Origin: Phoronis ovalis
Lineage: Eukaryota > Phoronida > Phoronidae
Length of the DNA stretch: 10,320 nucleotides
Direction of reading: 5' to 3'
Assembly: GCA_028565635.1 (NCBI GenBank)
Contig: JAOXYB010035816.1
Coordinates: forward strand, 3,521-13,840
The notes beneath the pieces are model-generated. The model was not told where the DNA came from. It was given only the letters and a program-made list of their open reading frames with translations, and searched no databases. This document shows positions 1 to 6,237 of the stretch, one piece after another. The translations under genes were made by a program, and so were the position numbers. Position 1 is the stretch's first letter. Every line of letters starts with the position of its first letter.

Positions 1-108
1 TATTTAATACAATTCACTGTCTTTGGGAGTCTATTTAATACAATTCACTGTCTTTGGGAGTCTATTTAATACAATTCACTGTCTTTGGGAGTCTATTTAA
101 TACAATTC
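1..108. repeat. 31-bp minisatellite, cut by the window edge
   Basis: A 31-bp unit beginning TATTTAATACAATTCACTGT is repeated head to tail without differences three times (1-31, 32-62, 63-93). A fourth copy starts at 94 and diverges after its first 15 bases. There is no spacer between units, so this is a minisatellite and not a CRISPR array. The window starts at a unit boundary, so the true array may be longer. Confidence 0.95.
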
Positions 109-122
109 TTCTGTCTTTTTTT

Positions 123-330
123 ACAAATCCCAACTACTTTTAAATTTTGAGTTTAAATTTCTGAATGTGACACTAAAAAATTCATGTATTTTTGCTTTGG
201 ATTGTAAAAAACAGCAACTAAGTTAGCAATAAAGGTAATTATGAATAGGTAACTTTTTTCACAATGCCAACTACTTTTCATTTTTAACTTTAAATGAATT
301 TTACGCTGTAAAGTTCATGTATTTTTGTCA
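123..330. repeat. diverged direct duplication, about 138-bp period
   Basis: A block containing CCAACTACTTTT, then a T/A-rich stretch, then TTCATGTATTTTTG occurs at about 123-195 and again at about 261-330. The copies differ by many substitutions and small indels, so this is an old local duplication. No coding potential is visible. Confidence 0.55.
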
Positions 331-348
331 AAGTTTGTTTAAACGTGA

Positions 349-387
349 AATTAGGTCTTTCATTTAGGTCTTGCAATTAGGTCTTAC
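349..387. repeat. 13-bp tandem repeat, three copies
   Basis: AATTAGGTCTTTC, ATTTAGGTCTTGC and AATTAGGTCTTAC follow one another at 349-361, 362-374 and 375-387. The shared core is TTAGGTCTT. This is simple non-coding repeat sequence. Confidence 0.85.
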
Positions 388-437
388 AATTAAAGGCAAC
401 TAATCTGTTGATGTTACCCAACAAGTATTTTTTCAAT

Positions 438-574
438 AACAATAGACTATTTACATGCACTTGAGAGCATCATCGTCGGACATGTGTTAATTCACAAAAT
501 GCGACATGCTGGGATGGGAAGGTTTAGGTCCACGAGTAGTGGCTCCACCAAGTGCAAGCTAATGGTCTATTGTT
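438..574. repeat. imperfect inverted repeat, possible small MITE
   Basis: The left arm (438-464), starting AACAATAGACTATT and ending near GCACTTG, is the imperfect reverse complement of 549-574 (CAAGTGCAAG...GTCTATTGTT). About 84 bp separate the arms, and that spacer holds a smaller GGTCCAC/GTGGCTCC inverted motif near 528-545. I see no clear target-site duplication. A short non-autonomous transposon or a simple hairpin would both fit. No open frame or tRNA-like fold is convincing. Confidence 0.5.
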
Positions 575-840
575 GGTGATTCCTAGTTTTATCACTTTGT
601 GTCATCCCGTAAACAGTGCAATGCTAAAACAGAACTAAACCCATCATGCCAAAAAATAGATCATATAGACCTATCCAATCCTATCCTACCTCTTGTACGA
701 AAATTTTACGAATACACCAGCATGCATTTACTTTAAAAACTTACTTCATATGACTATGTACTAAAACACAACTAAGACAGCTTCGAGAAACTCACCCTGG
801 TTCCTTAGAATTTTAAATTGTTATACATGTAATACTGATT
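575..840. other. non-coding stretch, probably intron upstream of the TSR array
   Basis: I see no exon or RNA gene here. The 3' end (about 805-851) closely resembles the sequence preceding each later TSR exon, so at least that end belongs to the repeated intron. The 598-660 stretch faintly resembles the intron segments near 1400 and 1935. Confidence 0.5.
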
Positions 841-851
841 TTAATTTTAAG

Positions 852-956
852 TGGATGGCTTCTGGTCTAATTGTATCGCCTGGAGTTCCTGTTCGGCTAC
901 ATGTGGTGCAGCTATTCAGCAACGTCATCGATCATGCACGAACCCCCCGCCATCTA
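852..956 (+). pseudogene. truncated TSR exon (first copy)
   Basis: After an acceptor (TTTTAAG, G at 851) the phase-1 frame reads [14 protein letters not shown], then [17 protein letters not shown], a clear TSR start. Homology with the other copies stops at TCTA (953-956), where the sequence jumps straight into the intron normally found just upstream of the next exon. The last three cysteines and the splice donor are gone, and reading on reaches a stop at 986. The second tryptophan of the WxxW motif is Cys (TGT for TGG). Because the intact TSR exons start and end in phase 1, this copy can be skipped without breaking the reading frame, so I treat it as a dead exon. Confidence 0.8.
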
Positions 957-1046
957 TTTACACATCCCTACGTACTATATTGTCATAGTTTGGTTCTTTA
1001 GCAGAATTATAAATTGTTATATACGTATAGTTACTTTAATTTTAAG

Positions 1047-1217
1047 TTGATGGCTTCTGGTCTGACTGGGGCACCTGGGGTTCATGTGCAGCTACATGTG
1101 GTGCAGCTGTGCGGCAACGTCACCGATCATGCACGAACCCTCCGCCATCTAACGGAGGACAACGATGTCTTGGTTCCGCCGTTAATTCTCGCAACTGTAC
1201 TCTACCAAGTTGCAAAG
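1047..1217 (+). CDS. TSR exon 2 (intact thrombospondin type 1 repeat)
   Basis: This phase 1-1 exon encodes one complete 56-residue TSR. It opens [13 protein letters not shown], giving the WxxWxxWxxC pattern at residues 4, 7, 10 and 13, the usual C-mannosylation motif. The RQRHR segment at 22-26 supplies the arginines that stack with the tryptophans. Cysteines fall at 13, 17, 28, 40, 50 and 55, as expected for 1-5, 2-6, 3-4 pairing in group-1 TSRs. The domain has an NCT sequon at residue 49. The acceptor is TTTTAAG and the donor AAAG|GTAATA. The longer open frame over the same bases (1014-1238) is an artefact of another frame. Confidence 0.9.
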
Positions 1218-3173
1218 GTAATATTTAACACTTTTTAAGAGGAATCTAACGCGTGTGTTTAACCTTAGGCTAGAGCTATTTTTTTGGTAATACTGAACTA
1301 ACATTTTCTTAAAAACAAGCAATAATAAAAGAAAATAGGAAAATGAAAGGTGCTGAGCGTGCGGATTGCCAATTTTACAGGATATAGTATTTTGTTCATT
1401 TCGTGTCACCCTAAATAGTCCATTGTGAGACATCCCTGAAATCTATCATGACGAAAATTGTTCAATACGTAGAAAACGTTGTAATTACTCTATTTACACA
1501 TCCCTACATACTATACTGTCATAGTTTGGTTATTTAGAATTATAAATTGTTATATACGTATAGTTACTTTAATTTTAAGTTGATGGCTTCTGGTCTGACT
1601 GGGGCACCTGGGGTTCATGTGCAGCTACATGTGGTGCAGCTGTGCGGCAACGTCACCGATCATGCACGAACCCTCCGCCATCTAACGGAGGACAACGATG
1701 TCTTGGTTCCGCCGTTAATTCTCGCAACTGTACTCTACCAAGTTGCAAAGGTAATATTTAACACTTTTTAAGAGGAATCTAACGTGTGTATTTAACCTTA
1801 GGCTAGAGCTATGTTTTTTTTTATTAATACTGAACTAGCATTTTATTAAATACAAACAAAGAAAATAGCAAAATAAAGGTGCTGAGCATGCGGATTGCCA
1901 ATTTTACAGGATATAGTATTTTGTTCATTTCGTGTCATCCCTAAATAGTCCATTGTGAGACATCCCTGAAGTCTATCATGACGAAAATTGTTCAATACGT
2001 AGAAAACGTTGTACTATTTACACATCCCTACAAACTATACTGTCATAGTTTGGTTATTTAGAATTATAAATTGTTATATAAGTATAGTTACTTTAATTTT
2101 AAGTTGATGGCTTCTGGTCTAATTGGAGCGCATGGAGTTCCTGTTCGGCTACCTGTGGTGAAGCAGTACAGCAACGTCATCGGTCATGTACGAACCCTCC
2201 ACCATCTGGCGGAGGACAACGATGCTCAGGTGCCGCCGCAGAGCGAGGGGATCTCAAATGTTTTCTACCAAGTTGTGAAGGTAAGAAGGAGCTAAATCTA
2301 CTGGTATGGAAGAAGTTGATATGGCAATACAGAAGACTTTTTCATGCTCTGTATACATAGCCAACTGTCATCGATATCATAGACACTTGGGAGTTGTTAT
2401 AAATTTTTGTCAATTTTTTATCAACTAGAAGACGGTAATGATGCAGACTGCACAGTCCAGACATTTTGTAACTCTAAAGTGTCTGTTCCCTATATATTTA
2501 AAGTGTCTGTCCCTGCGTTATGGCTTGTTTTAAAAGTTAGACAATATTACAATTATATATTAACGGTAGCATGGCATTTTTATAAATGATTAAACCCAAG
2601 TATTTTATTGCTTTTAGTAATTCCCAGTGCATCACAATCAACGGAATCTATGCAAATAACAGAAATGCTTAATTCACAAGATCAAGATGAGAACAATACA
2701 GATGATTCTTTTTTCCACAACATTGGCATACCCATTTTAGTCGTAGGGGCCAGCTTAATAGTAGTAGTCTTTATCCTTGCAGTGGTTATCTGTAGGTTAC
2801 GGTAAGTATTTTAAAAGCAGTAATTTCAACTTGTCAATTTTTTTACTTTTTCTTGAAGGCTACTAATTGTTATAATTATATTTACCTCTTACAGTTACTT
2901 TTAATAGGTGTTTTATCCTTACCATACAATTCCCTGCCTGCTATTCTTTTGAAGTGCAATAGTACATAATTATGTACTCTATAGAATTTGAATTTTCATG
3001 TAATTTCTCAAAACAGTACTAATCATGTTCATAAATTGAAATTTACTCCTTTGTTGCTTTTTAGAAGAAGAGCAAATTTGAAACAAGTGCCCGCACCGTC
3101 GATTTCCTACGTCGCCAACGATATTTATAGCGAAATTGGAGAAGGAGCACTTGCCAATATTAAAAAAGCTTAA
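1047..3173 (+). CDS. TSR-array single-pass membrane protein, 3' end (five exons)
   Basis: This is the C-terminal part of a type I-like membrane protein; its first exons lie upstream of the window. Five exons join in frame: 1047-1217, 1580-1750, 2104-2280, 2618-2801 and 3065-3173. Counting the split first codon they give 270 residues plus a stop. Order: three TSR domains, a Ser/Asn/Asp-rich stalk with an Asn-Asn-Thr sequon, one transmembrane helix, then a basic stop-transfer stretch and a tail of about 40 residues with two tyrosines. TSR proteins act in adhesion, guidance and matrix binding, but the ligand cannot be read from this. The neighbouring copies imply a changing number of TSR modules. 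Splicing is inferred from GT/AG sites and matching phases (1-1, 1-1, 1-1, 1-2, 2-stop). I cannot name an orthologue. Confidence 0.82.
1580..1750 (+). CDS. TSR exon 3 (intact, identical to exon 2)
   Basis: This exon is identical at every base to 1047-1217 and so encodes the same 56-residue TSR with six cysteines and the WxxWxxWxxC motif. Acceptor and donor are also the same, and both ends are phase 1. The start-to-start distance from the previous copy is 533 bp. Identity extends into both flanking introns (1536-1784 matches 1003-1251), which points to recent duplication or gene conversion. Confidence 0.9.
2104..2280 (+). CDS. TSR exon 4 (intact, diverged)
   Basis: This phase 1-1 exon encodes a 58-residue TSR beginning [18 protein letters not shown], with six cysteines at about 13, 17, 28, 40, 52 and 57 and the QRHRS arginine segment. 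Between the fourth and fifth cysteines it has two more residues than copies 2 and 3. The acceptor is TTTTAAG and the donor GAAG|GTAAGA, the best donor of the array. Its 5' half is closer to the broken first copy than to copies 2 and 3. The intron behind it no longer matches the repeat unit, so this is the last unit of the array. Confidence 0.9.
2281..2617 (+). other. intron between the last TSR exon and the transmembrane exon
   Basis: The intron is bounded by GTAAGA and TTGCTTTTAG. It contains an AAAGTGTCTGT-CCCT motif twice in tandem (about 2477-2514). An open frame at 2407-2589 has no domain and no splice sites that keep the reading frame, so I do not annotate it. Confidence 0.7.
2618..2801 (+). 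CDS. stalk and transmembrane exon
   Basis: The exon enters in phase 1, matching the TSR donor (g|TA gives Val), and leaves in phase 2 at CG|GTAAGT, a consensus donor. It encodes a polar stalk of about 33 residues (Ser, Gln, Glu, Asp, Asn-rich, with an ENNTDD sequon). A hydrophobic helix of about 24 residues follows, beginning [12 protein letters not shown] and ending [10 protein letters not shown]. The arginines just after the helix fit a cytoplasmic stop-transfer signal. The ATG at 2608 lies in the intron and is not a real start. Confidence 0.87.
3065..3173 (+). CDS. cytoplasmic tail exon with stop
   Basis: The acceptor TTGCTTTTTAG (G at 3064) is strong, and the phase-2 entry matches the donor at 2802. 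The tail starts [13 protein letters not shown], then has a tyrosine pair in [13 protein letters not shown], and ends NIKKA before TAA at 3171-3173. The YSEI sequence fits both the YxxPhi endocytic sorting signal and a Src-type SH2 ligand of the pY-x-x-I kind; which, if either, is used cannot be told. Residue -2 from that tyrosine is Asp, so it is not a canonical ITIM. Confidence 0.82.
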
Positions 3174-3447
3174 CTGTAGCTTATTTTGCGTTATGCCATT
3201 CATTCCAGGCTTGCACACCGACATGCCAACAGTACCATAAGGACTATCTACAATATACCTAAACTATATATACCATGTGATTATCTTTCGTTGATTCTGT
3301 CTTCTAGCTTTCTCTAGGCAACTTTTATAAGCACAAGGCAATAAGACTAACAAAACATATCTTTAATGTGATACCAATTGTAACGTGAAAGCTAACTAGA
3401 ATTTAACAAATTTCGATCTTGCTATAAAATCATCAGGCACATATATA
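3174..3447 (+). other. probable 3'UTR or intergenic stretch
   Basis: No coding signal is seen. AATAAG near 3340 is only a weak poly(A) variant; the first AATAAA after the receptor stop is at 3469-3474. A TATAAAA at 3423-3429 could serve as a promoter element for what follows, but it is equally likely to be chance in such AT-rich DNA. Confidence 0.4.
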
Positions 3448-3882
3448 ATTTACTTGTCAAATTTAAGTAATAAAAGTTATTCTCGTAAGGATGCTCTGAA
3501 AAGCATTAATTATAAACATGATGATGTTTACGATCAAGACTCGGATGAAAATAATGCATATCTTGATACGGATAGTGAACAAGAGGACACTTCTGACGAA
3601 GAACATACTTCGGAAGATGATAGCCCAGAAAGCAGAAGAATTCAGTATTATTTAAATACCATATCTCGCCACTCTGACATATTATCTTGGACTGAAGACG
3701 GTCAAATGATTTACCGTAATACTATCATGAGAGGAACAAGCTTTAGCAGTTTGTTCCATCATACATATATAATGATTGAAATAGTAGGACCTGCTCCTGT
3801 AGGATGGAGTGTGTTCGAGAAAGCTGTGAGAATTATAAAGAGCAAACATCAAAATTGTATTGAACAAGTCTCGGAAGACTAA
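3448..3882 (+). CDS. acidic open frame without an ATG; alternative exon or transposon-derived
   Basis: The frame is open from 3448 (after a stop at 3445) to TAA at 3880-3882. The first in-frame ATG is only at about 3706, so a full-length product needs splicing from upstream or a non-ATG start. The first 60 residues are highly acidic (DSDENN, DTDSEQEDTSDEEH, SEDDSPES). The second part reads DILSWTEDGQMIYRNT, then a hydrophobic segment, then PAPVGWSVFEKAVRII. From memory, this LSW...G-I-Y...PxGW-x-F-x-x-A pattern resembles a module in repeated, probably transposon-encoded proteins of marine invertebrates; this is a weak call. A possible acceptor at 3466-3467 (AATTTAAG) would enter in phase 2, the phase left by the transmembrane exon. 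A poly(A) signal follows at 3985. Confidence 0.5.
   Translation: MYLSNLSNKSYSRKDALKSINYKHDDVYDQDSDENNAYLDTDSEQEDTSDEEHTSEDDSPESRRIQYYLNTISRHSDILSWTEDGQMIYRNTIMRGTSFSSLFHHTYIMIEIVGPAPVGWSVFEKAVRIIKSKHQNCIEQVSED
3469..3474 (+). terminator. possible poly(A) signal for the receptor's short-tail form
   Basis: This is AATAAA, 296 nt after the receptor stop codon and the first canonical hexamer downstream of it. It lies inside the following acidic open frame, so if used it would be an alternative to transcripts that include that frame. Confidence 0.35.
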
Positions 3883-3984
3883 TAATTCTGAAGAAGATAG
3901 CCGACACCTGCTTTTCTAAAACTCATGAATGTAAAAACTTCGTTTTCTCTTTTTTATTTTACATCACACATACGCCAATTATTC

Positions 3985-3990
3985 AATAAA
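3985..3990 (+). terminator. poly(A) signal after the acidic open frame
   Basis: AATAAA about 100 nt after the TAA at 3880-3882, in a T-rich context. The spacing suits a 3'UTR of roughly 120 nt and supports transcription of the preceding frame on the + strand. Confidence 0.5.
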
Positions 3991-3992
3991 AG

Positions 3993-4060
3993 AGGCCTTC
4001 CCTGGGGCTGGGGGCTGGCTCCCTAGGGGTTAGGATGGGACACTCCTTAGGGGGTTGTGG
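3993..4060 (+). other. G-rich patch, possible quadruplex
   Basis: Within AT-rich surroundings this stretch carries GGGG, GGGGG, GGGG and GGG runs, with the palindrome CCCTAGGG at 4021-4028. The G runs are separated by 2, about 11 and about 7 bases, which a relaxed G-quadruplex rule allows. It lies just after the poly(A) signal, where a G-rich pause site would be useful, but that role is only inferred. Confidence 0.4.
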
Positions 4061-4640
4061 AGGACAATTAGTAAAAAAAGAAGGGTAATAAAAAAAATAT
4101 TTAAAAAAAAATATTTCACTATATCCCACGGTCCCAGTCCCTGTTTGTTTTTCAACTTCTTTTTATGTACTTTAGGCAGCCCTAATATGGGTGTACACAA
4201 AAAAATTCCGCCACATTCGAGGTATTTTACATAGGCTGAAAGGCTTTACTCATTGAATTTAAAACTTATGCATGCACAATACTTACGTTTTTTGTTATCA
4301 AAATAGAAAACATGGTTAAGTTCACCTGTTAATACTTTACATAAAACATATCTAATTTTCAGCGTTATTTTCCGATATAAAATTAACTCTGTTGCATAGA
4401 GAACTTCGGAATATTTTATTATATATATCAAGATCCTTGTACAATATTTTTTTTTGTAACACCGCACTTTCAAAATGCACTATGTATAAATATCGTATGA
4501 AGATAATATCATATCATAGATACATCCCTCTTATCATCTCTGTCTCCAAAACGTTATTATAACAGGATTACACATTTATGTAATTAATTATAGAATTCCA
4601 AATTCTGCATAGTCAATGTCCAAGATAACATAATTGTCCT
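4061..4640. other. AT-rich intergenic stretch without recognisable genes
   Basis: The stretch has A-runs with a short near-duplication of the A(n)TATTT type around 4085-4116. A minus-strand open frame at 4246-4473 is rich in Lys, Tyr and Ile, as random AT-rich DNA would give, with no domain. I see nothing else. Confidence 0.5.
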
Positions 4641-4650
4641 AGGTGATTAT

Positions 4651-4680
4651 TATAAACCTGTGACACACAATATCAGTATT
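4651..4680 (+). promoter_or_regulatory. candidate core promoter (TATA plus initiator-like)
   Basis: TATAAA at 4651-4656 is followed by TCAGTA (A at 4675), five of six bases of the TCAKTY initiator. The spacing of 24 nt is a little short of the usual 28-32. It lies about 100 nt upstream of the secreted-protein ATG, giving a reasonable 5'UTR. Confidence 0.35.
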
Positions 4681-4730
4681 AAGTATTAGCACGAGACCGT
4701 ATTCACAGTGCTTTCATTACCGAGAAATCT

Positions 4731-4850
4731 ATGATTTGGAAGGACTTGATCTCTTGTCAGCAGAAACAAAGAGAAGATGCATCTGCCAACGTGGTTTCCA
4801 TTATGCGCCTTGATGCTAACAAGTGCAAGCCTACTTGTACAAGGAGCTAA
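4731..4850 (+). promoter_or_regulatory. overlapping upstream ORF
   Basis: An ATG at 4731 opens a 39-codon frame that ends with TAA at 4848-4850, overlapping the start of the secreted-protein frame in a different frame. If transcription starts upstream of 4731, ribosomes starting here would bypass the main ATG, so it would dampen translation. It is irrelevant if the real transcript starts further downstream. Confidence 0.4.
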
Positions 4851-5143
4851 CACTCCGTTCTCTGCAAAAACAACACCGAAAGTTATCGCTAAAATTAAGG
4901 TAACCAATCCTGGATTTCTCACCTTATACGAAACACCAAGATTGCATGGAATTAAGGAATCCGACTCTGGACCCACTTGGACGCTTCTAGTGTCTTCCTT
5001 TAACGCAATACCATTTGCTAAAAGCCAAGTGTATTCGATACAAAACATAGACAAACACATCAAAAATGAAACAGCAATGCAGGCGGGTTTGGTCAAATTG
5101 ACAGACTGTGACACGTGGCCTAATGAAGTTAGTGGAGTACCAG
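4777..5143 (+). CDS. first exon of a secreted protein (signal peptide plus N-terminal domain)
   Basis: The ATG at 4777 has A at -3 and opens a typical signal peptide: short N-region, hydrophobic core LCALMLTSASLLVQG, with likely cleavage before ANTPF. The mature part includes VTNPGFLTLYETPRL, TWTLLVSSFNAIPF and DCDTWPNEVSGVPG, and one NET sequon. From memory these motifs resemble the N-terminus of an uncharacterised family of secreted invertebrate proteins that carry FG-GAP/VCBS-like repeats further on; I cannot check that, and no later exon of that kind is visible in the window. The probable donor is CCAG|GTGGGT at 5144 (phase 1), just after the conserved-looking WPNE segment. The frame stays open to 5259, see the read-through entry. 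The minus-strand frame at 4686-5114 is an antisense shadow. Confidence 0.65.
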
Positions 5144-5259
5144 GTGGGTATCACTTTGTTTTAAGACTTCAACTATCAAACAAGATATCTCTTTTACCGG
5201 TTTTACTATTAACGCCTTTCTCTAAGATCAAATTCAAGACTCCCGATGATGGTGTATAA
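5144..5259 (+). CDS. read-through extension of the secreted-protein exon
   Basis: If the donor at 5144 is not used, the frame continues for 38 more codons, adding a Leu-rich stretch (LLPVLLLTPF) and ending in TPDDGV before TAA at 5257-5259. The total would be a 160-residue preprotein. The added part looks like translated intron and not a conserved domain, but a poly(A) signal at 5330 makes an intronically terminated short form possible. Confidence 0.3.
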
Positions 5260-5329
5260 ACAGGCACTTGCAGAAGTAACTTGAAAATCAATATGATGGT
5301 AAAATGCGTACAGTTCTTTACAGCCTCCT

Positions 5330-5335
5330 AATAAA
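5330..5335 (+). terminator. poly(A) signal, possibly intronic
   Basis: AATAAA, 70 nt after the read-through stop at 5259. If used, it would end a short transcript made of the signal-peptide exon plus unspliced sequence. Confidence 0.4.
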
Positions 5336-6154
5336 AATGAGCCTAATGAGTTGATGTGAACATGATAGAGTCGCAGAGTTTAACAATCCTGGGTTATTTG
5401 CAGCGAACAACTACTGCTAAAACTATATACCGCATCTGTTTTTTATTGTCGACTTTATAAGTCCTCTATATTTCAGAAGCACCCAATATCAATGAGAATA
5501 TTTTTTTATGGCTTTGTATAGCAAACCAACATAGTTTCTTACACGTTTCATGCTTAGATAAACCGTTTGGTAATGTAGCTTGGAAGGCCATCTCGATCTG
5601 TTCCCCACTCACCAGCAAGCTGATTTAAAAAAAAAAATTCATCAGCCAGCGAAAAATGCGGGGAACTCTCGTTGTTTCAATGGGATTTAATATGCTTCAA
5701 CTTTACTTTTGCAAACTATCTAATATGAAAAAAAAATGTTCTCCTTCCTTTTTCTTTGCAACGAGGTGTCGTTAGAGTCAAGCATACCAAGCTATCAATG
5801 AACTAAAACACAAATTATTACATAACAGTATAACAAACGAATAAAAGAACACGATTCGATGATTAACTTTAATGCCGCTTCCATACTTCACCTGATAACA
5901 GATATTTTTGCTCAGATATTTTCAATCATCTCTCCGAACCAAGATAGCCGGTCATGTAGCCCAACAACACCTCAACAAAATGCGTCCGCGTCAAGAATAT
6001 AGTGTTAACTGTCGATACGCTCATTTTGCAGGGGAAAGAAATAAACCTTGTGTACCATTTTATCTACTCGTTTAAAATAAATAACAGTTATATATGTTTT
6101 TTATTATACAATATTTGGCTAGGTTATCAATGCATTGCTGCTCCATAAGGAAGA
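5336..6154. other. non-coding stretch, intron or intergenic
   Basis: Nothing here looks like a gene. An imperfect inverted repeat (GTTCCCC near 5600, GGGGAAC near 5660, with an A-run between) could form a hairpin. A good-looking acceptor (CATTTTGCAG, ending 6031) is followed by only about 14 codons before a stop and does not continue the secreted protein convincingly. Confidence 0.45.
6147..6154. repeat. target-site duplication, left copy (AAGGAAGA)
   Basis: AAGGAAGA immediately before the GGGGGTACTC element; its partner is at 7572-7579. Confidence 0.5.
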
Positions 6155-6237
6155 CTCGCCGGGGGTACTCATGGTTTTTTGAATACGGGGAGGTGCCGGG
6201 GAACCCAATCCATAATTTTAGCTTGCGGTAGCAAACC

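Larger units (their letters stand above)
981..2103 (+). repeat. tandem exon-plus-intron units of about 525-533 bp
   Basis: Each unit is a TSR exon plus its flanking intron. Shared landmarks are TTTACACATCCCTAC and CTGTCATAGTTTGGTT upstream of the exon, and TTAACCTTAGGCTAGAGC and CAGGATATAGTATTTTG downstream. Unit starts are offset by 533 bp (copy 2 to 3) and 524 bp (copy 3 to 4). Introns between copies 2, 3 and 4 differ by scattered substitutions and small indels in A/T runs, while exons 2 and 3 do not differ at all. Confidence 0.85.

Noticed and set aside
1-108. CRISPR-like array
   Set aside because: The units are contiguous with no unique spacers, in an intron-bearing animal genome.
480-560. 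tRNA-like or SINE-head sequence
   Set aside because: No A/B box pair and no cloverleaf could be drawn on either strand.
1014-1238. 74-residue ORF, repeated identically at 1547-1771 and in altered form at 2071-2295
   Set aside because: These frames run through intron, splice sites and exon. The neighbouring frame gives full TSR domains, so they are shadows.
1182-1433. Minus-strand 83-residue ORF
   Set aside because: It lies in the repeated intron, has no domain, and is not preserved in the next unit.
2407-2589. 60-residue + strand ORF between the TSR and transmembrane exons
   Set aside because: No splice sites join it in frame, and the TSR donor and transmembrane acceptor already match directly in phase 1.
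4686-5114. Minus-strand 142-residue ORF
   Set aside because: It is antisense to the signal-peptide exon. The + strand has the signal peptide, a good start context, a donor and a poly(A) signal.
5900-6030. Short minus-strand frame of about 32 codons
   Set aside because: Too short, no recognisable motif and no splice context.
6032-6075. Possible second exon of the secreted protein after CATTTTGCAG
   Set aside because: Only about 14 codons precede a stop and they show no domain. The acceptor alone is not enough.
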